From Chloroflexi bacterium OLB14 (GTDB lineage: Bacteria; Chloroflexota; Anaerolineae; Anaerolineales; Villigracilaceae), in the NCBI GenBank assembly GCA_001567105.1, contig LMZR01000014.1, positions 147,292 to 211,291 of the forward strand: 64,000 nucleotides of DNA, read 5' to 3'. Every line of letters begins with the position of its first letter. Position 1 is the stretch's first letter. Position numbers and translations under genes: made by a program. Below the pieces are notes generated by a model. That model was not told the DNA's origin. It saw only the letters and a list, made by a program, of their open reading frames with translations, and did not search any database. This document shows, in pieces, positions 43,613 through 52,942 of this stretch.

Positions 43613-44677
43613 ATGTTAAAAAATGTTCGTTTGTTCGTTTTTGTGTTTGTGATGTTGAGCCTTGTGCTTGTGGCTTGTGGTACGCCAGCCACTGAAGCCC
43701 CAGTTGCTACTGAAGTTCCCGTTACTGAAGTTCCTGAAACCGAAGCTCCAACTGAAGTTGTTGCTGAAGACCCCATGGCGATGTATGCACCTGATGCAGT
43801 AAGTGGTGATGTGATTACTGCGGGTTCATCTACTGTGTTCCCACTTTCTGAACGCATGGCTGAGTTATTTCAACAAGAAGGTTATGTTGGCAACATTACT
43901 GTAGATAGCATTGGTTCTGGTGCTGGTTTTGAACGCTTTTGTGTAACTGGCGAAACAGATATTGCTAATGCTTCTCGGGCAATTAAAGATAGTGAAGTTG
44001 AATCTTGTGCGGCTATTGGTCGTACACCAATTGAATTTCGTGTTGGTACAGATGCGTTAGCAGTTGTTGTCAGTTCAAGCAATGATTTTGTGACTGGCTT
44101 AACCAAAGAACAACTTGGAAAAATTTTCACTGGTGAATTCACTACTTGGAATCAAGTGGATGCTTCTTACCCAGCCGAAAAGATTTTGATTTATAGCCCA
44201 GGTGCTGATAGTGGCACATTTGATTATTTTGTTGAAGCAGTGGTTGCTCCATTAACGCCAAATGCGGAAGGCAAAGCCGATACCAAACTTGGTGAAGAAG
44301 CATTGTTAGGTTTAGCAGGCGCACAATTCTCAGAAGATGACAATGTGCTTGTGCAAGGTGTTGAAGGTAGCCCTTATGCTATTGGTTACTTTGGTTATGC
44401 TTATTACGCTGAAAATTCAGGTGCATTGAAAGCATTATCCATTGAAGGTATTGAACCAACACAAGAAACTGTAGATGCAGGTGAATATCCATTGGCTCGC
44501 CCATTATTCATCTACTCTGATGCAAGCATCTTGAATGAAAAGCCACAAGTTGCCGCATTTATTTATTTTTATCTTGCAAACGTCAATGACAATGTAATTG
44601 ATGTGGGTTACTTCCCTGCCCCAGCCACAGAGTTAGAAGCCGCGCTCGAAGCATGGACATCTGCTGTAGGACAATAA
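43613..44677 (+). CDS. pstS: Phosphate-binding lipoprotein
   Basis: 354 residues: lipoprotein signal (LVLVACGTPA, Cys22), a Glu/Pro/Thr linker, then the phosphate-binding fold (GSSTVFPLSERMAE, DSIGSGAGFERFC, NASRAIKDSE, SPGADSGTFDYFVEA). The most strongly initiated gene of the pst set judging by its ribosome-binding site. A stable hairpin follows. Confidence 0.94.
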   Translation: MLKNVRLFVFVFVMLSLVLVACGTPATEAPVATEVPVTEVPETEAPTEVVAEDPMAMYAPDAVSGDVITAGSSTVFPLSERMAELFQQEGYVGNITVDSIGSGAGFERFCVTGETDIANASRAIKDSEVESCAAIGRTPIEFRVGTDALAVVVSSSNDFVTGLTKEQLGKIFTGEFTTWNQVDASYPAEKILIYSPGADSGTFDYFVEAVVAPLTPNAEGKADTKLGEEALLGLAGAQFSEDDNVLVQGVEGSPYAIGYFGYAYYAENSGALKALSIEGIEPTQETVDAGEYPLARPLFIYSDASILNEKPQVAAFIYFYLANVNDNVIDVGYFPAPATELEAALEAWTSAVGQ

Positions 44678-44691
44678 TAAAAAATTAAGTT

Positions 44692-44720
44692 GAGATGGTC
44701 TAAATTCTTTAGACCATCTC
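44692..44720 (+). other. Intercistronic hairpin between pstS and pstC
   Basis: GAGATGGTCTAAA pairs perfectly with TTTAGACCATCTC but lacks a U-run. Likely to protect or partly terminate the transcript so that PstS is made in excess over the permease. Confidence 0.65.
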
Positions 44721-44744
44721 ATTGCATGTTTATAGAAATTAAAA

Positions 44745-45653
44745 GTGATGATGAATTTTGATTTGAGAAAGAAACCCCGCCTTGCTGAAAGTTTGATTCA
44801 AACTTTGTTATTTTTGGCAGGCATTTTATCTATTTTCACTACACTCGCCATTGTGTATGAACTTGGCAAAGAAGCCTTGCTATTTTTTAATAACCCCGAT
44901 GTCACTTTCGTAAAATTTTTTAGTGGAACAAAATGGCAACCAAGCATTGGGAATTATGGGATTTGGGCACTCGTCTCTGCGACTTTAACTACCAGCTTTA
45001 TTGCTATCTTCATTTCGCTTCCTCTCGGGCTTGCAGTTGCTATCTATTTAAGTGAATATGCCTCGCTTCGAGTTCGGTCAATACTAAAACCTATCCTTGA
45101 AGTTTTAGCGGGCATCCCAACTGTTGTGTATGGATATTTTGCTTTGCTATTTGTAACACCTATTTTACAAAATATTTTTGGTGAAAGTATCCAAGTCTAT
45201 AACATGCTTTCAGCAGGCTTGGTGATGGGCATTATGATTTTGCCTTTAATTTCATCTATGAGTGAAGATGCGCTCAGTGCTGTGCCTCGTTCATTAAGAG
45301 AAGCGGCTTTTGCTATGGGTGCTACAAAAGTTGAAACCAGTTTGCAAGTGGTTTTACCTGCGGCATTATCAGGCATTGGCGCGGCATTGATTGTTGGAAT
45401 CTCTCGCGCAGTTGGTGAAACGATGATTGTAGCCATTGCTTCAGGTGCTGGACCAAACTTTACATTTAATCCTATCCAAGCGGCAGAGACGATGACAGGT
45501 CACATTGCACGCATCAGTGGTGGTGACTTATCTTACAACTCGATTGATTACACCAGTTTATTTGCCATCGCCTTGATGTTGTTCCTTGTCACTTTGGTAT
45601 TGAACTTAATTAGTCAATGGGTGGTGAATCGTTTTCGAGAGAGGTATGAATAA
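44745..45653 (+). CDS. pstC: Phosphate ABC transporter permease
   Basis: About 302 residues, six helices, with the permease loop DALSAVPRSLREAAFAMGATKVETSLQVVLPAA. GTG 44745, ATG 44748 and ATG 44751 are adjacent possible starts with no clear Shine-Dalgarno. Partner of the following pstA. Confidence 0.93.
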   Translation: MMMNFDLRKKPRLAESLIQTLLFLAGILSIFTTLAIVYELGKEALLFFNNPDVTFVKFFSGTKWQPSIGNYGIWALVSATLTTSFIAIFISLPLGLAVAIYLSEYASLRVRSILKPILEVLAGIPTVVYGYFALLFVTPILQNIFGESIQVYNMLSAGLVMGIMILPLISSMSEDALSAVPRSLREAAFAMGATKVETSLQVVLPAALSGIGAALIVGISRAVGETMIVAIASGAGPNFTFNPIQAAETMTGHIARISGGDLSYNSIDYTSLFAIALMLFLVTLVLNLISQWVVNRFRERYE

Positions 45654-45679
45654 TTGAAGTTACTCAATTTACTCGTACT

Positions 45680-45720
45680 GCAACATTTATGTTGCCATAA
45701 AACGCAAGATAAATCTTGCG
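45680..45720. repeat. Two small palindromes between pstC and pstA
   Basis: GCAACATTTATGTTGC and CGCAAGATAAATCTTGCG, 7 bp apart. Confidence 0.75.
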
Positions 45721-45760
45721 GCACTGTATATGAGTGAGCAAAGTAAATAGGTGAAAAAAT

Positions 45761-46990
45761 ATGCAAAATCACTTTCCTGAAAATGAAGCATTTTATAAAG
45801 CATTAAGCAAACGCTATGGCATCGCAACTGTTTGGCAAATATTATTTCTTTCGGCATTATTACTCGCTATTCTCTCCTTAACTGCATTAATCTACAACGT
45901 GATAGATGGTGCTTTTGGATATATCGCTTATGAATATAAAAATGATCCAAGCGAATTTACTTCTACTCCGATTAATGAATTAACAAAAGAAGAATTATTA
46001 ACCATTCTAAAAAATAATCTTTCAACGGGTGCTTATAAAAAACTAGATAATGAGCAAGCCATGTCAACTCGCTCACAAGCAGATTTGTTAAATTTATTTC
46101 TGGAGCGATTAATTCAAATTGATACCAAGCAAACATGGTCAATGACTGAGTCAATATTGAAGGGTGAGAAAATTCGTCAGGAAACAAAAACCAACTATCC
46201 CGAAGCAAGAATCGAATTTAGGTCATGGCTAACGCCGCAGTTTTTAGTCTCGCCTATGTCATCTAAAGCAGAGTTCGCAGGAGTCCGCACGGCTGTATTG
46301 GGTTCATTATGGTTAGTTGGAATCGCAATTGCATTTGCTTTACCAATTGGCACAGGCGCGGCGGTGTATTTACAAGAATATGCACCAAAGAACTGGCTTA
46401 CTTCAATCATTCAAACGAATATCAATAACTTAGCAGGTGTACCAAGTATTGTGTATGGCATGTTGGGGCTGGCAGTGTTTGTAAGATGGTTAGAACCATT
46501 TACCAGTGGAAGCATGTTTGGAATTACAGATACAAACGGACGCACAATTTTATCGGCTGGTTTGACGATGGGAATTTTAGTGTTGCCATTAATTATCATC
46601 AACGCCCAAGAGGCGATCAAAGCCGTACCTGATTCATTACGCCAAGCATCTTTTGGTGTAGGAGCAACAAGATGGCAAACAGTTTGGCATCACGTTTTGC
46701 CAAATGCGTTACCAGGAATTTTGACAGGTAGCATTTTGGCATTATCACGCGCCTTAGGCGAAACCGCTCCATTGATTGTAGTTGGCGCATCTACATTTAT
46801 CAGCGTTGACCCTGACGGTCCGTTTTCAAAATTTACAGCACTGCCAATTCAAATTTATCAATGGACAACTCGCGCGCAATCTGAATTTCATGCCATTGCC
46901 GCCAGCGGAATCATTGTTTTGTTAGTTTTGTTACTGACATTAAATGCAACTGCTATTTTGCTTCGTAATCGTTTTAAGCAAAAGTATTAA
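45761..46990 (+). CDS. pstA: Phosphate ABC transporter permease with large insert
   Basis: 409 residues, against about 280-300 for most PstA. A segment of roughly 110-130 residues (about 57-175, polar, with helical stretches such as NEQAMSTRSQADLLNLFLERL) separates the first helix from the permease core, where it would face outside. The core has the loop EAIKAVPDSLRQASFGVGATRWQTVWHHVLPNALP. Confidence 0.92.
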   Translation: MQNHFPENEAFYKALSKRYGIATVWQILFLSALLLAILSLTALIYNVIDGAFGYIAYEYKNDPSEFTSTPINELTKEELLTILKNNLSTGAYKKLDNEQAMSTRSQADLLNLFLERLIQIDTKQTWSMTESILKGEKIRQETKTNYPEARIEFRSWLTPQFLVSPMSSKAEFAGVRTAVLGSLWLVGIAIAFALPIGTGAAVYLQEYAPKNWLTSIIQTNINNLAGVPSIVYGMLGLAVFVRWLEPFTSGSMFGITDTNGRTILSAGLTMGILVLPLIIINAQEAIKAVPDSLRQASFGVGATRWQTVWHHVLPNALPGILTGSILALSRALGETAPLIVVGASTFISVDPDGPFSKFTALPIQIYQWTTRAQSEFHAIAASGIIVLLVLLLTLNATAILLRNRFKQKY

Positions 46991-47058
46991 GAATTAAACA
47001 CAAAGGTTAAAAATTTCAAGTTACGCTACTGCCTGCGTGTAAAAAATGGAAATAACAA

Positions 47059-47859
47059 ATGGAAAATAATAATCAATACGCAATTGAAACCCAAGCCCTA
47101 TCCATTCATTATGGCAATTTCACTGCTATAAAAAATGTAAACATAAAAGTGGAAAAGCAAAAAATAACAGCCATCATTGGTCCATCAGGTTGTGGAAAAT
47201 CAACTTTATTGCGGGCATTCAACCGCATGAATGATTTTGTATCTGGCTGTTCAGTGACAGGTGAAATATTTTTACATGGTCAAAATTTATATGGTAAAGA
47301 TGTTGACCCCGTGGAAGTGCGCCGAAAAATTGGCATGGTTTTTCAAAAACCAAATCCATTCCCAAAATCAATTTATGAAAATATTGCTTGGGGCGCACGC
47401 ATCAATGGCTTCAAAGGCAAAATGGATGAGTTAGTAGAAAATTCATTACGCCATGCCGCATTATGGGATGAAGTGAAAGATAAATTACAAGAAAGTGCTT
47501 ATGCCCTATCGGGCGGTCAGCAGCAACGCTTATGTATTGCGCGCACCATCGCCATTCAACCAGAAATTATTTTGATGGATGAACCCGCTTCAGCATTAGA
47601 CCCCATCTCTACGCTCCGTATTGAAGAACTTATGCAAGAATTAAAAAAGAATTACACCATCATCATCGTCACTCACAACATGCAACAAGCCGCTCGCGCA
47701 TCGGATTTCACCGCCATGATGATGATTGACGATCAACGCGCTGGCGGTGTGATTGAATTTGATGACACAAAAAAATATTCACTCGCCCATCTGATAAACG
47801 CACCGAAGATTACGTCACAGGCAGATTTGGTTAAAGCGGATAAAGAACACCGCCTCTGA
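47059..47859 (+). CDS. pstB: Phosphate ABC transporter ATPase
   Basis: 266 residues: Walker [11 protein letters not shown]-loop [10 protein letters not shown], signature LSGGQQQRL, Walker [14 protein letters not shown]-loop VTHNMQQAA. All catalytic residues intact. The C-terminus ([16 protein letters not shown]) is slightly longer than usual. Fourth gene of the complete pst set, followed by phoU. Confidence 0.94.
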   Translation: MENNNQYAIETQALSIHYGNFTAIKNVNIKVEKQKITAIIGPSGCGKSTLLRAFNRMNDFVSGCSVTGEIFLHGQNLYGKDVDPVEVRRKIGMVFQKPNPFPKSIYENIAWGARINGFKGKMDELVENSLRHAALWDEVKDKLQESAYALSGGQQQRLCIARTIAIQPEIILMDEPASALDPISTLRIEELMQELKKNYTIIIVTHNMQQAARASDFTAMMMIDDQRAGGVIEFDDTKKYSLAHLINAPKITSQADLVKADKEHRL

Positions 47860-47950
47860 CCTAGCCTCTGCTTGTTGACCGAAATTGAGCCGTGTCTTAA
47901 CTCCCAAATAAGATTGTTAATAGTACAATCATAACGAATGAGGTATTTGT

Positions 47951-48631
47951 ATGAGTAGAAAAACTTTTGAAACTGAAATTCAACAAGTAAAAGATGAAGT
48001 GCTTTTGCTTGGTAGCATGGTAGAACACGCTATTATTGATTCTGTTGAGTCTTTGAAGAAACGTGATATCAAAGCCTCTGAATCTATTATTGCTAAAGAT
48101 AAAGAAGTAAACAAAAAAAGATTTGATATTGAAAATCAATTAATGATTTTAATCGCCACGCAACAACCTATGGCACATGATTTACGCTTTCTAGCCTCGA
48201 CGATGGAAATTATTTCTGAATTAGAGCGCATGGGTGATTATGCCAAAGGTATTGCCAATATCAATATCCGTATGGGTGAAGAAGCTTTACTCAAGCCTTT
48301 AATTGATATTCCACGCATGGCACAAAAGGGAGCAGATATGCTCCATCGCGCTTTGACTGCTTTTGTGAATGAAGATATTGAATCAGCAAAATCCATACCA
48401 CTTGAAGACGACGAAGTAGATGCGTTATACAATCAAATTTATCGTGAGTTGATGGTATTCATCATCGAAGACCCGAAAAATATCGAACGCGCTAATTGGT
48501 TGTTATGGGTTTCTCACAATTTAGAACGTGTGGCTGACCGTGTGACCAATATTTGCGAACGCACAATTTTCATCGCCACTGGTGAAATGAGCGAAATCAA
48601 AAATAGTGATGATGAGTTTTGGAAGAAATAG
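47951..48631 (+). CDS. phoU: Phosphate-signalling protein PhoU
   Basis: 226 residues, all-helical, with two PhoU repeats each carrying an E/DxxxD metal motif (ISELERMGDYAKGIANI and HNLERVADRVTNICERT). It links PstB to PhoR to keep the regulon off when phosphate is ample. GAGG precedes the start. A repeat tract and a terminator follow. Confidence 0.95.
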   Translation: MSRKTFETEIQQVKDEVLLLGSMVEHAIIDSVESLKKRDIKASESIIAKDKEVNKKRFDIENQLMILIATQQPMAHDLRFLASTMEIISELERMGDYAKGIANINIRMGEEALLKPLIDIPRMAQKGADMLHRALTAFVNEDIESAKSIPLEDDEVDALYNQIYRELMVFIIEDPKNIERANWLLWVSHNLERVADRVTNICERTIFIATGEMSEIKNSDDEFWKK

Positions 48632-48678
48632 AGACTAGAGAATTAGAGATTAGAGAATTAGAGATTAGAGAATTAGAA
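48632..48678 (+). repeat. Three 15-bp repeats after phoU
   Basis: GAGATTAGAGAATTA occurs three times in tandem. The same units are translated inside guaA. Confidence 0.9.
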
Positions 48679-48716
48679 AGAGTGGATGAGATTAGCCTCA
48701 TCCACTCTTTTTGTTT
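48679..48716 (+). terminator. Terminator of the pst-phoU operon
   Basis: AGAGTGGATGAG pairs with CTCATCCACTCT, followed by TTTTTGTTT. Confidence 0.88.
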
Positions 48717-48722
48717 AACTTG

Positions 48723-48899
48723 TTGTAGGGGCGACCCGTCAGGGTTTTATCTGCATCATAATCATAAAGGGAGGGTCGCCCTGTTTTGGGATGATTTCTA
48801 TGCAAAAGGGCGACCCGCTTTGACCAACGGTATAAAGGGTTAATAATGATTTTTTTATCAATTAATTAATTGATAAATTTTGATGGGTCGCCCCTACGA
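48723..48899. repeat. Family D inverted-repeat element (MITE-like)
   Basis: Ends TTGTAGGGGCGACCC and GGGTCGCCCCTACGA flank 150 bp with two further internal copies of GGGTCGCCC / GGGCGACCC. A shorter relative lies at 63935-63992. No coding capacity. Confidence 0.8.
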
Positions 48900-48905
48900 T
48901 AACAA

Positions 48906-49661
48906 CTACCCCATTCTTCCTGTAATATATGCCTCAGTTAATTCTTGTTTAGGTCTGGTGAACATTTCATTGGTTTGAGCAAACTCAACTAATTCACCTA
49001 ACCAGAAAAATCCTGTGTAATCAGAAACTCTGGCGGCTTGTTGCATGTTGTGTGTGACAATTACGATGGTGTAATCTTTTTTTAATTCAGCAATTAATTC
49101 TTCAACGCGAGCAGTGGCGATTGGGTCAAGTGCGGATGTGGATTCATCCATCAAAATCACTTCGGGTTGAACGGCTACTACACGAGCAATACATAATCTC
49201 TGTTGTTGACCCAGTGATAAGCCCATCGCATCGGCTTTCAAATTATCTTTCACGTCATCCCACAGTGCGGCGGCGATTAAACTTTTTTCCACTACTTCAT
49301 CCATGTTAACATCCATGCCCATTACACGTGGACCAAATGCAACATTATCATAAATAGATTGTGGAAATGGATTCGGCTTTTGAAACACCATGCCTACACG
49401 TTGACGTAAATTGACTACGTCCATGTTTGCGCCGTAAATATCTTCGTCACCTAAATAAATTTTCCCTTCAACTCTTGTGCCTGCAATCGTGTCGTTCATG
49501 CGATTCAAACAACGCAAAAAAGTTGACTTCCCACAACCTGATGGACCGATTAAGGCTGTCACTTGTTGAGGTTGAATCTCTAAATTAATATCTGATAGTG
49601 TTTTTTTATTAGCCGTATAAAAAAAATCTAAATGTTGGACGGAGAATGCGGGCGTGGTCAT
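48906..49661 (-). CDS. pstB2: Lone PstB-type ATPase with atypical signature
   Basis: 251 residues, clearly PstB by length and by [20 protein letters not shown]. Two key motifs deviate: the ABC signature reads LSLGQQQRL instead of LSGGQ, and Walker B is followed by DESTSALDP instead of DEPTSALDP. Walker A (GPSGCGKST) and H-loop (VTHNMQQAA) are intact. It stands alone on the minus strand between the two pst sets, divergent from the second pstS. Confidence 0.9.
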   Translation of the reverse strand: MTTPAFSVQHLDFFYTANKKTLSDINLEIQPQQVTALIGPSGCGKSTFLRCLNRMNDTIAGTRVEGKIYLGDEDIYGANMDVVNLRQRVGMVFQKPNPFPQSIYDNVAFGPRVMGMDVNMDEVVEKSLIAAALWDDVKDNLKADAMGLSLGQQQRLCIARVVAVQPEVILMDESTSALDPIATARVEELIAELKKDYTIVIVTHNMQQAARVSDYTGFFWLGELVEFAQTNEMFTRPKQELTEAYITGRMG

Positions 49662-49712
49662 GGGGTGATTTTATCAGAAAGGAGATAGATAATTCCGTCT
49701 TTTATATGCTCT

Positions 49713-49768
49713 CTGCGCCGTCCTCGGCGCAGAATTTATATGTGAAGCACGTCGCCGAGGACGGCGAC
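49713..49768. repeat. Family B palindrome pair upstream of pstS2
   Basis: CTGCGCCGTCCTCGGCGCAG (49713-49732) and GTCGCCGAGGACGGCGAC (49751-49768) in inverted orientation, a REPIN-like arrangement between divergent genes. Confidence 0.8.
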
Positions 49769-49824
49769 TGAAGCAGAGAATGCGATAGATGGAGCAAAAC
49801 CAACTATCAGCAAGGACGAGGCGT

Positions 49825-49830
49825 TATAAT
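49825..49830 (+). promoter_or_regulatory. -10 box of pstS2, leaderless arrangement
   Basis: TATAAT ends 7 nt before ATG 49838. No Shine-Dalgarno sequence and no convincing -35 are seen. Confidence 0.45.
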
Positions 49831-49837
49831 CAAGATA

Positions 49838-50698
49838 ATGAAGCGTACACTTATCATCCTTCTACTTTCCTGTTTCATTATTTCATGTTCTTCATCAACA
49901 CAAAATGATGTTAATGCAATTTATATCCAAAACAAAGGCTCAGATACGATTGTGAATTTGGCGTTGGCATGGGCAGAGACGTATCAGGCGCAACATGCCG
50001 ATGTGAGTATTTCTGTAACAGGTGGTGGAACTGGGACTGGGATTGCGGCGTTGATGAATGGCACTGTGGATATTGCCAATGCTTCACGTGCGATTAAAGA
50101 AGAGGAGTTGGCAGAAGCAACTGCAAAAGGGATACAGCCGTTAGAACATATTATTGCGCGTGATGCGATTGCGGTGATTGTGAATGCTGAAAACCCTGTT
50201 AGTGAATTAACACTTCAACAAATTTCTGATATTTATAGCGGTGTGATTACGAATTGGAGTGAAGTAGGTGGAGAAGATAGACCGATTGTAAAACTTTCAC
50301 GCGAAACAAATTCTGGCACGCATGTTTATTTTTTAGAAACTGTTTTGCGTTTGGGTGATAAAGAAAATAAAACTTTATTTTCAACTGATACTTTATTGTT
50401 ACCATCATCCGAAGGGATTATTGTGGAAGTTCGCCAAAACCCAAATGCAATTGGATATGATGGTTTGGGATATGTTCCGCATGATGTGAAAATGATTGCC
50501 ATTGCCGAAGAAGTTGGCGGTGATTATGTTTTACCATCTATCGCTAGTGTGAATGATAAAACTTATCCGATAGCGCGTGATTTATATATGTACACCAATG
50601 GTGAACCAGTCGGCGCGGTTAAAGAATATTTAGATTGGATTCTTTCGGATGAAGCGCAAGCGATTGTTGCCGAGTTAGGTTTTGTGCCTGTAAAATAA
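49838..50698 (+). CDS. pstS2: Second phosphate-binding lipoprotein
   Basis: 286 residues with a short lipoprotein signal (LLSCFIISCSSS) and no long linker, unlike the first PstS. Fold motifs: NKGSDTIVNLALAWAE, SVTGGGTGTGIAALMNG, NASRAIKEEE, RETNSGTHVYFLETVL. Only moderately similar to the first PstS, so the set is an old duplication or was acquired, not a recent copy. Confidence 0.92.
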   Translation: MKRTLIILLLSCFIISCSSSTQNDVNAIYIQNKGSDTIVNLALAWAETYQAQHADVSISVTGGGTGTGIAALMNGTVDIANASRAIKEEELAEATAKGIQPLEHIIARDAIAVIVNAENPVSELTLQQISDIYSGVITNWSEVGGEDRPIVKLSRETNSGTHVYFLETVLRLGDKENKTLFSTDTLLLPSSEGIIVEVRQNPNAIGYDGLGYVPHDVKMIAIAEEVGGDYVLPSIASVNDKTYPIARDLYMYTNGEPVGAVKEYLDWILSDEAQAIVAELGFVPVK

Positions 50699-50699
50699 T

Positions 50700-50776
50700 T
50701 TCATCCACTAATCTACGCTAATCATCACGAATATTAAATTGATTAGCGAAAATTCGTGAAGATTAGCGGATGAACA
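50700..50776. repeat. Inverted repeat between pstS2 and pstC2
   Basis: TTCATCC-x-CTAATCT and AGATTAGCGGATGAA ends with inner TCACGAA / TTCGTGA form an imperfect hairpin. A related sequence (GCCGCTAATTACGC ... AATTAGC) lies at 63805-63875 after the DUF4190 gene. Confidence 0.7.
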
Positions 50777-50792
50777 TATAAATGGAACTATT

Positions 50793-51689
50793 ATGGAAAA
50801 ATCATTATCCTTTCGAGAATTTATCATTACAAGATTAATCCAAGCCTCTGGTTATTCTGCCATTCTTTTTGTGGCGTTAATTTTTTTCTTCTTATTAAAA
50901 GAAAGCCTGCCCACACTTGGCGAAGTAGATTTAACTTCTTTATTTAATTTTCGTTGGTATCCGATTGAAAATTATTTTGGAATTCTTCCACTACTAACAG
51001 GTTCATTAATCATCACATTAGGCGCGGCATTAATCGCAGTTCCGCTTGGGCTTGGCACTGCAATTTATATTTCTGAAATTGCTCCACGTTGGATGCGAGA
51101 AATTTTAAAACCATTAGTCGAATTACTTGGCGGACTTCCCTCAGTTGTTTTAGGATTTCTTGGCATACTACTCGTCTCACCTTTTTTACGCATCTTTCTT
51201 GACCTGCCAACTGGTTTGACCGCTTTTACAGGGTCATTACTTTTAGGTGGCATTGCTGTTCCGACAATTGTTTCTGTTGCAGAAGATGCACTGGATGCAG
51301 TTCCGCGTGCATATCGTGAAGGTGCTTGGGCTTTGGGTGCAACGCATTGGCAAACGATTTGGCGAGTCACTTTGCCTGCTGCAAAATCTGGTGTGTTAAC
51401 TGCTATCATGCTCGGTATTGGACGTGCCATTGGCGAAACAATGACCGTGATGATGGTGACAGGTAATGCTCCTGTGTTAGCACTGTCACTTGGAAATTTA
51501 TTTTCTCCAGTCCGCACCATGACTGCTACCATCGCCGCTGAAATGGGAGAAGTTGCTAATGGAAGCACACACTATCACGTTTTATTTTTTATCGGCATCG
51601 TTTTGTTTTTGATTTCATTAATTGTAAATATTATCGCTTCATCTGTTGTGTTTCGCGCAAAGAAAAGAGCGGAAAGGATTTTGTCATAA
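50793..51689 (+). CDS. pstC2: Second phosphate permease PstC
   Basis: 298 residues, six helices, with the loop DALDAVPRAYREGAWALGATHWQTIWRVTLPAA. It should pair with pstA2, but the AAA+ gene lies between them. Confidence 0.92.
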   Translation: MEKSLSFREFIITRLIQASGYSAILFVALIFFFLLKESLPTLGEVDLTSLFNFRWYPIENYFGILPLLTGSLIITLGAALIAVPLGLGTAIYISEIAPRWMREILKPLVELLGGLPSVVLGFLGILLVSPFLRIFLDLPTGLTAFTGSLLLGGIAVPTIVSVAEDALDAVPRAYREGAWALGATHWQTIWRVTLPAAKSGVLTAIMLGIGRAIGETMTVMMVTGNAPVLALSLGNLFSPVRTMTATIAAEMGEVANGSTHYHVLFFIGIVLFLISLIVNIIASSVVFRAKKRAERILS

Positions 51690-51690
51690 C

Positions 51691-51737
51691 TTTTTGTAAA
51701 CTTGACTTGACAAAAGGTTACACTTTTTGTAAACTTG
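51691..51737 (+). promoter_or_regulatory. Direct repeats and promoter before the AAA+ gene
   Basis: CTTTTTGTAAACTTG occurs at 51691-51705 and 51723-51737, 32 bp (about three helical turns) apart. TTGACA (51708-51713) lies between, with TAAACT as a weak -10 inside the second copy. Suggests a repressed or autoregulated promoter. Confidence 0.5.
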
Positions 51738-51770
51738 GATTACCACAAAGTTATTAAATAGGTTTAGTCC

Positions 51771-52941
51771 ATGATTATCCAACGAGATTTATTTAGCACA
51801 ATTTTGCCCTTGCTCGATTCCCCTGAAACTATCGTTATCACAGGTATGCGCCGTGTTGGAAAAACAACTTTGCTTAAATCTATTTTTGATCATATTTCAT
51901 CAGAAAACAAAATTTATCTTGATCTTGAAAACCCGCGCAACCAAATTTATTTTCAAGAAAAAGACTATGATGTCATTAAAAAGAATTTAGAATTGATGGG
52001 GTTAAAAAGTAAAGAGCCTTGCTATGTGTTCTTGGATGAAATTCAGTGGGTTAAACAATTACCTTCTGCTGTTAAATATTTAATGGATACTTATAAAATC
52101 AAGTTTATTTTAACTGGCTCTTCAAGTTTTTACTTAAAAAATCAGTTTTCAGAATCATTAGCAGGACGTAAATTTATTTTTGAACTATATCCATTGAATT
52201 TTTCGGAATTCTTGAGAATAAAGCAAGCCCCTCCATTACAAAACATTTCTCATGAGTCACCCACTTTATCCATGTTTACAACCTATCAAACCTATGTAGA
52301 TGAATATCTAAAATATGGTGGTTTTCCTGGTGTAGTGCTAAAACCCACTGAAAATGAAAAAAAAGGCGGCGCTAGAAGATATATTTACTTCCTACTATCA
52401 ACTGGAAGTATTGCAGTTAAGTGATTTTAAGAAAAGCAATAAAATTCGAGATTTATTATTTCTTTTAATGGAACGCACAGGCTCCCGCTTAGATATTCAA
52501 AAACTTGCAAATGTTTTAGGGCTTTCCCGCCCAACTCTAAACGAATATATTTATTTTTTAGAAGGCACTTATTTTATTAAAGTAATAAAACCTTACAGCA
52601 CAAACCGTGATGTTGAAATTCGTAAGGCAGGTAAATTGTATGTTTGTGACCCTGGTCTCGTACGTCAGTTTTCACAAGTGGATGAGGGATCTCTTTTTGA
52701 AAATGCGATTTTTTGGAATCTTCATCAAAAAGGAAATGTGCAATATTATCAACGCAAGAATGGTACCGAAATAGATTTCATTGTAAATAACAACTTCGCT
52801 TACGAAGTAAAAATTCATGCAACCAAAGAAGATTTGAACAAATTACAATCGCTTACACAAGATATTAACATAAAACACTTTAATCTAATTAGCCGCGACT
52901 ATCTTCCACAGCAAAACGTTCTATATCTTTTCAATTTATAA
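51771..52941 (+). CDS. AAA+ ATPase with DUF4143 nuclease-like C-domain, one apparent frameshift
   Basis: The first part has Walker A TGMRRVGKTTLLK, Walker B CYVFLDEIQWV and sensor ILTGSSSFYL, typical of the DUF4143-linked ATPases. The second part has a winged-helix region (LANVLGLSRPTLNEYIYFLE) and a PD-(D/E)XK-like end (NGTEIDFIVNNNFAYEVKI). The frame is lost in the A8 run 52357-52364; removing one base gives a single protein of about 390 residues (NEKKAALEDIFTSYYQLEVL). Such genes are mobile accessory genes of unclear role. It is inserted between pstC2 and pstA2, which are otherwise always adjacent. Confidence 0.8.
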
Positions 52942-52942
52942 A

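Noticed and set aside
48619..48843. Open reading frame with ELEIR repeats after phoU
   Set aside because: It is the translation of the 15-bp tandem repeat, the terminator and a family D element; no start signal or protein features.
51771..52941. DUF4143 ATPase as a transposase or part of an insertion sequence
   Set aside because: No terminal inverted repeats or transposase motifs flank it; the direct repeats upstream look like operator sites.
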